From positions 2,384,419-2,448,418 of the forward strand of contig NZ_LIUT01000001.1 in NCBI RefSeq assembly GCF_001277345.1: a DNA stretch of 64,000 nucleotides, given 5' to 3'. How positions within the stretch are numbered: position 1 is the first letter of the stretch; every line of letters starts with the position of its first letter. Both the position numbers and the translations under genes were made by a program. The stretch comes from Paenibacillus solani. Its GTDB lineage: Bacteria > Bacillota > Bacilli > Paenibacillales > Paenibacillaceae. The notes under the pieces are model-generated. The model made no database searches. It was not told where the DNA came from and saw only the letters and a list, made by a program, of their open reading frames with translations. Below, piece after piece: positions 24,744 through 34,066 of the stretch.

Positions 24744-26221
24744 AGGATCACCCTCTTTACATAATCGGCCATAGCTTGGCGCGCTATCTTGCCGCTGCTG
24801 GTATAAATGAATTCATCCACCGTGATGAGCCGCTTGGGTGCTTTGTAACTGGCTGTATGTTGACGGCAATAATGCTTCATATCTTCAATGGATAATCTCT
24901 GTTGTCCTGTCCATTTTACGAGTGCCGTTATCTGATCTCCCCAGTACGGATCCGGAAGCCCCAGCACCATGACTTCATGAATTTCCGGAAGTTGCAGCAA
25001 GATCGACTCTACTTCCTCCGGGAATACATTAAGCCCGCCGGTCACCATCATATTCTTGGAACGACCTGCTAGATACAAATAGCCATCCGCATCCATATAT
25101 ACAACGTCTCCCAGGATCAGCCAACCGTTTTGAATCGTTTTATTCGTTTCTTCAGGTAATCCATAATATCCAAGGAACATCATCTCACTTCGTATGTAGA
25201 GCTGACCAGCAGCCCCTTCAGGAACTTCCTCTCCGTTTGCGTCTCGGATAGAGATCTCTACACCTGGAAAAGGTTTGCCTAATGAATTCAGTTTACGTTC
25301 ATCGTGAATATTCAAATAACTGATGTAACTTGCTTCAGAGGAGCCGTAATATTCAAAAATTTTAGTACCACTAAATACTTCCTTGCTCCTCTGCTTCGAC
25401 GCTTCTGTCCATTTACCGCCAGAACTCATAATTGCTTCAATCTTCAGCTTTCCTGGAATAGCCAGCTGCAGCATGGCCTCAATCATGGTAGGCACAACAA
25501 ACAAGGTTGCGTGTGGGAACCTCTGACAAAGCTCCAGTACTTCGCTAGCCTTGAATTGGTGTACGATATGAAAGGTTGCTCCACTGGTCAAGCTCTGCAT
25601 CAATGCGAATAATGATAAGGAATGAACGAGTGGCCCCGGTGCAATCATGTGTTTCATGTTGTCGAGTTCAAATGCAGTTCCTGTCGCCTCAAAGCTTTTG
25701 ATCCATGATCCATGCGTTCGCATAAACCCTTTTGGCTTGCCTGTTGTTCCCGACGTGAAACCAATAAACAACAGTTTGTTCGTTTCACCCATATCAGTTT
25801 CCGCACTCAAAGCCTCGAGCCAGCGGTCGTAGGAACCTTCACCTTGATCACCCAACGTTATAATTACTGACTCCGCAGTGGGGAAGACTAGATCCTTGAC
25901 GAATCTAGTCTCTGTAAAGATCATTCTCGGCTGGCATTCTTGAATAACCGAATATATCTGTGTACTGCTCCACTTCGGGTCCAGAGGCACGGGAACACAT
26001 CCCGCATAAATAGCTCCGAGAAAAACTTCGACGAATTCGATGCGATTGGCAGATAGAATTGCAATCTTATCCTGGGTAATTCCTTCTAGTTGGAGTCCTT
26101 TGGCGATTTGCCTCATACGCTGTACGAGTGCCGAATAGGTTCGTCCCTCATTACCATGGGATAATGCCACTCTGTTCGGATACTTACTAGCATAATGAAG
26201 CAAGGGTTGTACGATATTCAT
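24740..26221 (-). CDS. Acyl-CoA/acyl-acid ligase of the ANL superfamily (YhfT-like)
   Basis: A 493-residue adenylate-forming ligase. The P-loop FTSGTTGKPKG is at 155-165, then YGSSEASY, then GDVVYMDADGYLYLAGRSKNMM with the hinge Asp and Arg, and the catalytic Lys478 in SSGKIAR. It activates a carboxylic acid to acyl-CoA via acyl-AMP. It is second in the operon after bioY (53-base gap) and overlaps the thiolase. B. subtilis yhfT is the likely orthologue, reported as part of the biotin regulon. The acid is unknown: pimelate, glutarate and longer fatty acids are all candidates. Confidence 0.92.
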   Translation of the reverse strand: MNIVQPLLHYASKYPNRVALSHGNEGRTYSALVQRMRQIAKGLQLEGITQDKIAILSANRIEFVEVFLGAIYAGCVPVPLDPKWSSTQIYSVIQECQPRMIFTETRFVKDLVFPTAESVIITLGDQGEGSYDRWLEALSAETDMGETNKLLFIGFTSGTTGKPKGFMRTHGSWIKSFEATGTAFELDNMKHMIAPGPLVHSLSLFALMQSLTSGATFHIVHQFKASEVLELCQRFPHATLFVVPTMIEAMLQLAIPGKLKIEAIMSSGGKWTEASKQRSKEVFSGTKIFEYYGSSEASYISYLNIHDERKLNSLGKPFPGVEISIRDANGEEVPEGAAGQLYIRSEMMFLGYYGLPEETNKTIQNGWLILGDVVYMDADGYLYLAGRSKNMMVTGGLNVFPEEVESILLQLPEIHEVMVLGLPDPYWGDQITALVKWTGQQRLSIEDMKHYCRQHTASYKAPKRLITVDEFIYTSSGKIARQAMADYVKRVIL

Positions 26222-26274
26222 CTCAACACATCCATTTAAAAATTTATGTAATGAACCGTTTTGAGAAGGTCAAT

Positions 26275-26829
26275 TTATGTACGGTTTACTTTATCTTCAA
26301 TCGGGCTGAGTGTTTTTAATTGAACCGCTACGATCGATGCAACTACCGCTTTTAGCAAATCCCCAGGCAAGAAGGCTGTTGCACCCACAAGACCTGCCCA
26401 GATGGAAGTTCCTGTAATAAGAGCCATTACCGGAGCACCGATTAAACTAATCAGTAACACACCGAACACGAAGTTGATCACGATCAGTTTCCACATGCTT
26501 AACTTCGACCATATCTTTTCCGTTGCATAACCGATACAGAATACGGCCAATGGCCAGCTTAGAAAATATCCCATCGTAGGCGACACAAATACGGATGGCC
26601 CACCTCGTCCACCGGATAACAACGGCAAACCGATGGCTACCAGAATGATAAATAATAACAAACTGATGAATCCCGTCTTCCTGCCCAGGAAACACCCTGC
26701 CAACATTACGCCGAGGGTCTGCAATGTAATGGGTACAGGAATAAATCCAAGCGGAATGGGCGGAATCAACCCCATTACAGCGATTAACGCAGCAAATAAT
26801 GCGGCAAATACAATCTCTTTAGTCTTCAT
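26275..26829 (-). CDS. bioY: Biotin ECF transporter S component BioY
   Basis: A 184-residue membrane protein with six predicted helices that binds biotin and docks on EcfT. Family marks: KEIVFAALFAALIAVMGLIPPIPLGFIPVPITLQTLGVMLAGCFLG at the N-terminus (the PVPITLQT signature), then GGRGGPSVFVSPTMGYFLSWP. The start is ATG 26829 because GGAGG lies 5 bases upstream; a longer frame lacks a site. First gene of the operon, directly behind a BirA box, so it should be derepressed when biotin is scarce. Confidence 0.96.
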   Translation of the reverse strand: MKTKEIVFAALFAALIAVMGLIPPIPLGFIPVPITLQTLGVMLAGCFLGRKTGFISLLLFIILVAIGLPLLSGGRGGPSVFVSPTMGYFLSWPLAVFCIGYATEKIWSKLSMWKLIVINFVFGVLLISLIGAPVMALITGTSIWAGLVGATAFLPGDLLKAVVASIVAVQLKTLSPIEDKVNRT

Positions 26830-26891
26830 GGTTTCCTCCAATACGATGTTACGATTTAGAATTACTAGAGTCGACATCTAGGTATGGATAA

Positions 26892-26949
26892 ATGATATAC
26901 TGATCTTTTTCGATTGTAAACCAAAAAATTAATAATTTCGGTTAACAAT
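26892..26949 (-). promoter_or_regulatory. BirA operator overlapping a sigma-A promoter
   Basis: ATTGTAAACC (26913-26922) and GGTTAACAAT (26940-26949) are inverted half-sites 17 bases apart, close to the Bacillus BirA consensus halves TTGTTAACC and GGTTAACAA. On the minus strand the -35 TTTACA lies inside one half-site (26915-26920), and the -10 TATCAT (26892-26897) follows after 17 bases. BirA-biotinyl-AMP bound here would block polymerase. The half-site spacing should be compared with proven operators. Confidence 0.85.
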
Positions 26950-26963
26950 AGAAAGTGAACAAT

Positions 26964-26989
26964 AAAAAAGCCGCGATCTCCGCGACTTT
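26964..26989 (-). terminator. glyA terminator
   Basis: AAAGTCGCG pairs with CGCGGCTTT (one G-U) over a 5-base loop, followed on the minus strand by TTTATTG. It insulates glyA from the BirA-controlled promoter immediately beyond. Confidence 0.8.
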
Positions 26990-27014
26990 GCATGTGTACC
27001 TTAACCAAACCAAT

Positions 27015-28280
27015 TTAGGCTCTATCCAATGATTCAAGCCCTTCATATAAAGGAAATTGTAATATAATCTCGCGTACCGCTTTCTTTATCTGGTCTTTAA
27101 CGGTCGAACTGTTGGTATTCTTAAAAGCAAGTCCAATAAGCTGGCCAATCTCTTTCATTTCCTTGGGTCCCAGTCCTCTTGAAGTCATAGCAGGTGTCCC
27201 GAAGCGAATGCCACTCGTTACTAACGGGCTTGCCGTATCATAAGGAATTGCGTTTTTATTGGCTGTAATCCCCACTTCATCGAGAATGATTTGAGCTTCT
27301 TTCCCCGATAGTCCAATCGTGCGTAAATCCACCAAAACAAGATGATTATCCGTTCCTCCCGATACAACGGTTAACCCTTCATTCATGAGTGACTCTGCCA
27401 ATACGTTGGCATTGTCGATAACCTTCTCCATATACGTCTTGAATTCCGGTTGCAATGCTTCGCCCAGCGCAACCGCTTTGGCCGCGATAATATGCATAAG
27501 CGGGCCGCCTTGTGTCCCAGGAAATATCGCTTTATCAATCGCTTGCGCCCATGGTTTACGGCACATGATAATACCGCCTCTTGGTCCTCTCAGCGTTTTA
27601 TGCGTTGTGGTCGTAACAAAATGTGCGTGAGGCAGAGGGTTAGGATGCAAACCTGCTGCGACAATGCCTGCAATATGTGCCATGTCTACGAAGAAAAGCG
27701 CACCCACTTCGGCCGCAATTTGGGCAAATTTCTCAAACTCGATCGTTCGTGGGTAGGCGCTACCGCCAGCCACGATCATTCGCGGTAGATGTTTATGCGC
27801 GAGCTTTCTCACTTGGTCAAAGTCAATGAGTCCGGTTTGTTCTTCCACACCATAAGAAACAAAATTATAGAATCTTCCGGAAAAGTTCACCGGACTTCCA
27901 TGAGTAAGATGGCCTCCATGGGATAAATCCATGCCCAAAATCGTGTCACCAGGCTTCACGGCAGCAAAATAAACCGCCATATTCGCCTGCGCACCGGAGT
28001 GAGGCTGCACATTGACATGATCAGCACCAAAAAGTGCTTTGACGCGTTGAATGGCAATCTCCTCGATCTTATCAACATACGCACATCCGCCATAATATCT
28101 TCTTCCCGGATATCCTTCAGCGTATTTATTGGTGAGTACCGTACCCGCGGCTTCCATGACAGCCTCGCTTACAAAATTCTCCGATGCAATCAGTTCTATT
28201 GTATCCCTTTGCCGTGTAAGCTCTTGCCGAATCGCTTGGGCCACTGCCTTGTCTTGTTGATCCAAATGTTTCACAATCAT
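27015..28280 (-). CDS. glyA: Serine hydroxymethyltransferase GlyA
   Basis: A 421-residue PLP enzyme converting serine and tetrahydrofolate to glycine and methylene-THF in the cytoplasm. Signatures: LIASENFVS near the start, [33 protein letters not shown] with the PLP-pairing Asp199, and [14 protein letters not shown] with the PLP lysine Lys228. Full length. The first ATG is close to AAAGGA; a GTG two codons on has better spacing. It is divergent from a MocR regulator, which may control it. Confidence 0.96.
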   Translation of the reverse strand: MIVKHLDQQDKAVAQAIRQELTRQRDTIELIASENFVSEAVMEAAGTVLTNKYAEGYPGRRYYGGCAYVDKIEEIAIQRVKALFGADHVNVQPHSGAQANMAVYFAAVKPGDTILGMDLSHGGHLTHGSPVNFSGRFYNFVSYGVEEQTGLIDFDQVRKLAHKHLPRMIVAGGSAYPRTIEFEKFAQIAAEVGALFFVDMAHIAGIVAAGLHPNPLPHAHFVTTTTHKTLRGPRGGIIMCRKPWAQAIDKAIFPGTQGGPLMHIIAAKAVALGEALQPEFKTYMEKVIDNANVLAESLMNEGLTVVSGGTDNHLVLVDLRTIGLSGKEAQIILDEVGITANKNAIPYDTASPLVTSGIRFGTPAMTSRGLGPKEMKEIGQLIGLAFKNTNSSTVKDQIKKAVREIILQFPLYEGLESLDRA

Positions 28281-28382
28281 CTTCCTTTCGCTCTATTGTC
28301 ATGCTAGTATATCAATCAATGGAATGCTATTTAACATCCAAATCTCTGTATAGTAAGCAATCCATAATTTGCAGAAACACTG

Positions 28383-29825
28383 GTGATGAATGAAATGCTC
28401 AAAGTTAACCGAGATGACAAACGCCCCATCTGGCAGCAGCTTCTGGACCAAGCAATCTATAATATTACGACCGGAAAATGGCCACCTGGAGAATTGCTGC
28501 TCCCATCCCGTGAACTCGCTTTATTGATTGGTGTTTCCCGTTCAACCATACAAATTGTTTACGAGGAGCTATTCAGCCGCGGGTATACCACAACCTCTCG
28601 CCGCGGTGGGACAAGAGTTAGCGAATGGACCTATGCGACTCGTCCTTCTGAGGAAGCTCCCTCACAAGGACCCGTCCCCCCCGAATTGCCTATATTAAAC
28701 GATTCAATCGGCCATTTACATAGTTGGTTCGGAGACAAGAATAATCGAAAGATAGATATCGATTTCAGTCCTCATGTGCCTTATTTGGACGAACATTTCA
28801 AGAAGAATTGGAGACACTCATTTTTACAGACCTCTGCAGAAACGGATCTGGACAGTTGGGCTTACGGTGATGCGTATGGATTCTTGCCCCTGCGGGAGCA
28901 GATTAAACGTTATCTGTCACTTGAACGGGGTATTCATGTGGATACTGACCAAATCATGTTAACCTCCGGCGCACAACATAGCATCGATCTCATCGCTCAA
29001 TCCCTGTTACAAGAAGGGGATACGGTTTCGGTTGAAGATCCCGGCTTCCCAGCTTCCTGGATCGCCATGAAGTATCGGCGTATGCAAGTTGTACCCGTTC
29101 CGGTCGACGAATACGGATTATGCGTAGACGACATTCACCCTCAATCCAAACTCGTGTTTGTTACACCATCGCACCAGTGTGCCGTTGGAGTCATCATGTC
29201 GGAACCACGCAGGCAGCAATTGCTGCATTTGGCTGCCGGGCATCGGTTCTGGATTGTTGAGGATGATTACGACAGTGAATTTCGATATCGCGGTGACCCG
29301 CTTCCAACCTTGTTCAGTAAGTCACCTCAGAATACGTTGTACATGATGAGTTTTTCTAAAATGGTTGCTCCAGGTATTCGATTATCAGCCATCATTGGCC
29401 CCAAGGAAGCGATTCGTCAGCTTGCAAGAGTCCATGAATTAACCTATCGTCATCTGCCGATCATGGAACAGATAACGCTGACTCATTTTATCGAACATGG
29501 CCACTTCATGCGCCATATGAGACGAGTTCGCAATGTGTATCGACGCAGACACGAAGCCATGACGAAGGCGATCATCAAAACAGGCCTTAGTGAACACTTT
29601 ACGTTAAGCGGAGTAGAAACGGGGCTGCATATGCTGCTTGAGGCTGACCCATCGTTTGATGAACAAGCCGTGACGAACCTAGCACTCGAACAAGGAATCC
29701 GTGTTTATCCACTCAGTCAATATTGCTTGGAATGTGATCGTAAAGGTTGGGTTCTGGGTTTTGCCAGAGTAGACGAAGAAACAATTGATGAAGGCATTCA
29801 TCGTCTGGCGGAGATGCTTGGATAA
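28383..29825 (+). CDS. MocR/PdxR-type transcriptional regulator (GntR HTH + aminotransferase domain)
   Basis: A 480-residue regulator. Residues about 10-80 are a GntR winged helix (PIWQQLLDQAIYNITTGKWPPGELLLPSRELA, then VSRSTIQIVYEELFSRGY). Residues about 115-478 are a fold-type I aminotransferase-like domain with YGDAYGFLPLREQI, VEDDYDSEFRY and the PLP lysine in SFSKMVAPGIR. Such proteins sense PLP or amino-acid adducts. The start is GTG 28383 or ATG 28386, both weak sites. The divergent partner glyA is PLP-dependent and 102 bases away, so it is a reasonable target. Confidence 0.9.
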   Translation: MMNEMLKVNRDDKRPIWQQLLDQAIYNITTGKWPPGELLLPSRELALLIGVSRSTIQIVYEELFSRGYTTTSRRGGTRVSEWTYATRPSEEAPSQGPVPPELPILNDSIGHLHSWFGDKNNRKIDIDFSPHVPYLDEHFKKNWRHSFLQTSAETDLDSWAYGDAYGFLPLREQIKRYLSLERGIHVDTDQIMLTSGAQHSIDLIAQSLLQEGDTVSVEDPGFPASWIAMKYRRMQVVPVPVDEYGLCVDDIHPQSKLVFVTPSHQCAVGVIMSEPRRQQLLHLAAGHRFWIVEDDYDSEFRYRGDPLPTLFSKSPQNTLYMMSFSKMVAPGIRLSAIIGPKEAIRQLARVHELTYRHLPIMEQITLTHFIEHGHFMRHMRRVRNVYRRRHEAMTKAIIKTGLSEHFTLSGVETGLHMLLEADPSFDEQAVTNLALEQGIRVYPLSQYCLECDRKGWVLGFARVDEETIDEGIHRLAEMLG

Positions 29826-29926
29826 ACCAGGCTTCACCGCCAGATTATTTTCTTACTTGCGTCTTCTCGCATTTCCGCCGTCCCTCTCTTGAGCAGCTCA
29901 GTAATCTGTATTCATTTTTACAACTT

Positions 29927-31156
29927 CTATTGTTTTGGTTCGGCTTGCTGTACTCCACTTGGCCTGAAATGCTTCTTATGATATTTCCCGTGGATCAATA
30001 GATGTGCAGTCAAGCCCGCGACAAGTCCCCAAAATGCGCCGCCAACGCCAAGAAAGTTCACATTCGTAGCGGTTGCCAAAAACGTAATCAATGCCGTCTC
30101 ACGTCCCTTGGGATCCGCTAAAGCGCCCGTGAGACTTCCGCCGATGGTGCCAAGCAGTGCCAATCCCGCTAATGTCGCGATAAATGTCGCTGGAAGAATC
30201 AAAAACAGAGAGGCCAGCGTCACGCCAAAAATGCCAACAATTATGTAGAAAATACCGCAGGCAATGCCTGCTATATAACGTTTGTTCGAATCCGCATGCG
30301 CATCTTTTCCTGTACATATCGCTGCAGTGATAGCTGCTACATTAAAAGCGTGCGAGCCGAATGGGGCTGCAAGGAGCGAACCTAAACCCGTTATGGTCAA
30401 GATCGGATTTGCACTCGTCTTGAATCCGTCATTCCGTAACACGAGCATTCCAGGCATGTATTGACCAGTTAAGGTTATGATAAACAGCGGTAAAGCAACG
30501 CCTAGTAGAGCATGAAACGAAAACTCCGGGACGACAAATATCGGGGATGCGATTGCCAATTGAATTGAACTGAAATCGACTTTTCCCATGCCAATTAAAT
30601 AGATAAGTCCAATGGTCAGTATTCCAACAATCGCATAGCGAGAGGTAAACCGTCTTAGCAAGATATAAGCGGAAAACAATACCACGACAAGCAGTGGATC
30701 AATTTGCGCTCCTCCAAAGGCAGAAATACCAAACTGCAGTAAAATACCTGCCAGCAGCCCGGAAGCAATCCCTGGTGGAATGAGCTGTACAAAACGTTCA
30801 AACATCCCGGATATTCCGAGTATGATAAATCCTATAGCAGAGACTATGTATGCACCAATAGCTTCGGGATAAGGGGTTACCGCTAATGATGATACAAGAA
30901 AAGCTACGCCTGGTGTTGACCAAGCCGTAATGATGGGTTCCCGGTAGCGATAACTTAGCCATATTCCGGTGATCCCTACGCCGATGGAGATCGACCATAT
31001 CCATGAAGCGGTCATTTCAGGACTTAAACCAGCAACTTTAGCAGCCTGAAACACAAGAATAAAGGTACCTCCGTAGTTGACAATGACCGATATTAAAGCG
31101 GCAATGGTCGGCGATATTATATCTTTGCCGCGCAGCGGTGGGTTGATTGTGTTCAT
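29927..31156 (-). CDS. benE: BenE-family benzoate/H+ symporter
   Basis: A 409-residue membrane protein with about 11-12 helices and no large soluble domain. BenE features: NYGGTFILVFQAAKVAGLSPEMTASWIWSIS, AWSTPGVAFLVSS, ALPLFIITLTGQYMPGMLVLRNDGF and APFGSHAFNVAAITAAICTGKDAH. The family moves benzoate-type aromatic acids with protons in proteobacteria. No aromatic degradation genes are nearby, so the substrate here is open. It lies 21 bases after yggS on the same strand, so the two are probably one unit. Confidence 0.9.
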   Translation of the reverse strand: MNTINPPLRGKDIISPTIAALISVIVNYGGTFILVFQAAKVAGLSPEMTASWIWSISIGVGITGIWLSYRYREPIITAWSTPGVAFLVSSLAVTPYPEAIGAYIVSAIGFIILGISGMFERFVQLIPPGIASGLLAGILLQFGISAFGGAQIDPLLVVVLFSAYILLRRFTSRYAIVGILTIGLIYLIGMGKVDFSSIQLAIASPIFVVPEFSFHALLGVALPLFIITLTGQYMPGMLVLRNDGFKTSANPILTITGLGSLLAAPFGSHAFNVAAITAAICTGKDAHADSNKRYIAGIACGIFYIIVGIFGVTLASLFLILPATFIATLAGLALLGTIGGSLTGALADPKGRETALITFLATATNVNFLGVGGAFWGLVAGLTAHLLIHGKYHKKHFRPSGVQQAEPKQ

Positions 31157-31177
31157 TAGCGTTCTCCTGCCTTTCTC

Positions 31178-31921
31178 TTAATCGCCCTGAAGTACGTTCT
31201 CGTTCCAGTAATAGTTGTCCGGCAAGTAACGCTGGCCAAATATGCTTGTTCCCACGCGGATGATGGTAGCTCCTTCTTCGATGGCCACCTTGAAATCACC
31301 GGACATGCCCATCGAAAGGATGTCCATCTCTACACTTGGAAGCTTTTTCTCCATTACCTGTGCTTGAATCAATCTTAATAAGCGGAAGCAGTGCCGGGTC
31401 TCATCGTTTGTAGCATTCAGTTTGCCAATCGTCATTAAGCCTTTCACATTTAACGTTTCCAACTGTGCTAGTTGTTCCACCAACTCCACTGCCGTTTCCG
31501 GAGCAGCACCAAATTTACTTTCTTCGTAGGACGTGTTGATCTGCACCAGAATATCCATGGTCTTATTCTCTTTGAGGAGCTGATGGTGCAGCGCCTGCCC
31601 CAGTTTTAAACGATCCAGCGAATGAATGAGCGTAACATATTTGACAACTTCCTTTACCTTATTCGTCTGCAAATGCCCGATAAAATGCCACTCCACCCCA
31701 TCGTCCTCTTGTATAAGCGGGAATTTATCCCGAAGCTCTTGAGCTTTGTTCTCCCCAAATAAGGTTTCACCCGCTTGTATAGCCATTTGCATTTTTTCAG
31801 GCGGCACGGTTTTGGTCGCCAGCAGCAATTTCACGTCCTCTATATTGCGCCCAGAGGCTTGGCAAGCCAACTCCATCTGCTGTCTCACCGTTTTGAGATT
31901 TTCTTCAACGAGATTGCCCAT
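31178..31921 (-). CDS. YggS/YlmE family PLP homeostasis protein
   Basis: A 247-residue fold-type III PLP-binding protein without known catalysis that buffers free PLP. The PLP lysine is in LLLATKTVPPEKM near residue 36; EWHFIGHLQTNKVKEVV, SLDRLKLGQAL and LSMGMSGDFKVAIEEGATIIRVGTSIFG are family blocks. ATG 31921 is chosen for its GAGAGG site; a longer frame lacks one. Most Firmicutes keep a yggS copy in the division cluster; this one sits with benE. Confidence 0.92.
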   Translation of the reverse strand: MGNLVEENLKTVRQQMELACQASGRNIEDVKLLLATKTVPPEKMQMAIQAGETLFGENKAQELRDKFPLIQEDDGVEWHFIGHLQTNKVKEVVKYVTLIHSLDRLKLGQALHHQLLKENKTMDILVQINTSYEESKFGAAPETAVELVEQLAQLETLNVKGLMTIGKLNATNDETRHCFRLLRLIQAQVMEKKLPSVEMDILSMGMSGDFKVAIEEGATIIRVGTSIFGQRYLPDNYYWNENVLQGD

Positions 31922-32099
31922 GACTAAAACCTCTCTCTCCTCTAAGTTTGTCAATGATCACTTAGATCTTAAAGCACATTGGATTGTGTTTAAAGGTCCA
32001 TAATTTAAATTTTGACAAGTCCATAACTATAACAAACCTCCTGATCAGTAAAATCCTGTTACCAAAGAGCGCAAAGAATAACTTTATATGTATAAAACA

Positions 32100-32123
32100 A
32101 AAAAAGCCGCATCAAATGCGGCT
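32100..32123 (-). terminator. Terminator of the AlkD-like gene
   Basis: AGCCGCA/TGCGGCT with a 5-base loop, followed on the minus strand by TTTTTTGTTTT. Confidence 0.8.
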
Positions 32124-32145
32124 CTCAAATCAATCTCTTCTATGA

Positions 32146-32853
32146 TTAACACCTTACATATTTGCGTTTAAAACCTAGTCTCCCTTTATCTACTTCCTTT
32201 TGAATATTGCCATAAGCATTCAATGTGCTGCTCTTCTTCTCGCCCCGATTGATTTCAACCGGACCTATAGCTTTAGCTATTTCAACTGCCTTTTCATGAA
32301 GTGGTAAATAAGAAATTCCTACGGTATATATAAAATTATTCATAGATGATTTCGTGCGGTCGGGAGATTGGTGGATTGTATTTTTCACCTGCTCAAGCAT
32401 ACTGGCAATCTTGTTCGTATCAAATTCAGTATCCTTACGATTTCCCAAAAGCCAGCAGTAACAGCTCCACCCTGCCGACATTCTGTATTCTTCACCGCTT
32501 GCAATCCATTTATCGGCCACTGCTTGAGCAATATCTGCTTCTGCTAAAGTCACAGCAACCACATAATCTGACAGCATATAAAAATACGCTCCATCGATCC
32601 AACGATCAAAATCTGCCTCCGTCATGAATTGTGGGTCCGCAATAACGCCGGCAAAATACATAGCATCGTAGTTGCCAGTAGCGTACAGTTGCTCCGCTAA
32701 GGGTTGGTTTTTCTTGATCTGCTTTGCGAGCGGCTTCATGGCACCAGTAGCTACTCCAAAAAGCGGCTCGTGTGCACCATTGCTTATGTATATCTTTTTG
32801 GTTCGTTCCTTTCCGAGCGCTTCCAGTTCAAGCATTACCGTTTCGAAATCCAT
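32146..32853 (-). CDS. DNA alkylation repair protein (AlkC/AlkD HEAT-like)
   Basis: A 235-residue all-alpha protein of the DNA alkylation repair family, which flips out or excises N3/N7-alkyl purines. Features: LEALGKERTKKIYISNG, GVATGAMKPLAKQIKKNQPLAEQLYATGNYDAMYFAGVIAD, DRWIDGAYFYMLSDYVV and EYRMSAGWSCYCWLLG. It ends in a lysine-rich tail after NRGEKKSSTLNAY. Monocistronic with its own terminator. The family assignment is good; glycosylase activity of this divergent subgroup is not assured. Confidence 0.85.
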   Translation of the reverse strand: MDFETVMLELEALGKERTKKIYISNGAHEPLFGVATGAMKPLAKQIKKNQPLAEQLYATGNYDAMYFAGVIADPQFMTEADFDRWIDGAYFYMLSDYVVAVTLAEADIAQAVADKWIASGEEYRMSAGWSCYCWLLGNRKDTEFDTNKIASMLEQVKNTIHQSPDRTKSSMNNFIYTVGISYLPLHEKAVEIAKAIGPVEINRGEKKSSTLNAYGNIQKEVDKGRLGFKRKYVRC

Positions 32854-33068
32854 CGTATTGCACTTCCTTCCTCTATATTCATTCCTGTTTTATTGTAACC
32901 ATCAATCTTATATCCTATATGCCCAGTGTTATTCATACTAATTATACTCTAGCAGTATAGGGATTCATAAGGAGTATTGTCAATTCGGGAAAGTAAGGAC
33001 ATTCATCTCTTTAGTTCATTGCAACTATTCCCTACGTGAGGCGTCTATTGAGTAAGGAGGGATTTTTT

Positions 33069-33959
33069 ATGCGAAAGCTAGTTGTAATTATGGCATTCGT
33101 CCTTGTATTGTTAGGCTGTGAGAGCAAATCAAATCCGCCTGAAGTGAAGGCTCCAACCGTACACATGGATGCGGCTGTTGCTCATTTAGCTGATACAGTA
33201 GGCAATCCGGATAAAGTATATAACTCTGCTAAAATCCCTCGGGACCAAGCGCTATCTGCTGCGAAGGAATACCATCCCATGACCGGAAAATGGTTTAAGG
33301 GGGAGGACGGGCTTAACCTCATCACTTCCTATACTTCGGAAGAAGCGCTGGCTGGGAGTGAGGTAGGAGCTGCTCTAGGCAAGATTCCAGCTGGGCGATC
33401 TGTGCGTTTTCAAATTACAAGACGGGCCACTGACGGTGAACGACTTCAGCTGATAACAGAGTACGTGGCTGACTATAATAATACAATTGATGGACGCCTT
33501 GATTTCTCATACAAAATCCCAGAATACCCGAATACAAACTATCTCCTCAGTATCGAAATTATTTCTCCTCAGGGTGATGTTGAGGATACCATGATCACTC
33601 CTATCTTTGTTCCACCGACTAAACTCAGCGCTCGCCTGACTGTAAAACAACCTCTTAAGGGTTCAAACCAAACGGAGCTAACTCTTTACAATGCGGGTCC
33701 AACAGATCTGTATTTTGGCTACGGGTATTCTATTTATCAAAAGGTTTCAGAAGGATGGATGCTGTTGCCTGACGGTCGCGCCGTCCCTTCTATGGGGTTC
33801 CAATTAAAACCCGGCGAATCACACCAAGAAGCGGTTAGCTTTCCTCACGAGCTTGAGCCTGGAGAATATCGGATCGTAAAGCAGATAGAAGGATACATGA
33901 CCGACGTATCGGCAAGATTGGCTGCAGAGTTTGAGATCAAAGATGCAGATGAATTTTAA
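33069..33959 (+). CDS. Lipoprotein with a C-terminal immunoglobulin-like domain
   Basis: A 296-residue secreted lipoprotein. The start is ATG 33069, 8 bases after AGGAGG. The lipobox is VLLGC, about residues 16-20. The C-terminal ~105 residues resemble the immunoglobulin-like domain of Bacillales lipoproteins (SARLTVKQPLKGSNQTELTLYNAGPTDLYFGYGYSIYQ, then LKPGESHQ and GEYRIVKQIEGY). The middle is unrecognised. Surface-exposed; role unknown. Confidence 0.7.
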   Translation: MRKLVVIMAFVLVLLGCESKSNPPEVKAPTVHMDAAVAHLADTVGNPDKVYNSAKIPRDQALSAAKEYHPMTGKWFKGEDGLNLITSYTSEEALAGSEVGAALGKIPAGRSVRFQITRRATDGERLQLITEYVADYNNTIDGRLDFSYKIPEYPNTNYLLSIEIISPQGDVEDTMITPIFVPPTKLSARLTVKQPLKGSNQTELTLYNAGPTDLYFGYGYSIYQKVSEGWMLLPDGRAVPSMGFQLKPGESHQEAVSFPHELEPGEYRIVKQIEGYMTDVSARLAAEFEIKDADEF

Positions 33960-34007
33960 TAAAGTAAATACACAGTGGGTATTTCTGATCTGCCACAATA
34001 AAACAGG

Positions 34008-34041
34008 AAGGACCGTCGGTAAATTTTCTCCGACAGTCCTT
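34008..34041. terminator. Hairpin terminator between convergent genes
   Basis: AAGGACCGTCGG and CCGACAGTCCTT (one mismatch) over a 10-base loop. It serves the lipoprotein gene and possibly the small gene at 34067. Confidence 0.65.
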
Positions 34042-34066
34042 CTCTGCAAGCGGTATACTCCTCTTC

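Noticed and set aside
29927..31156. benE as part of an aromatic degradation cluster
   Set aside because: No ring-activating or ring-cleaving genes are in the window; the neighbour is yggS.
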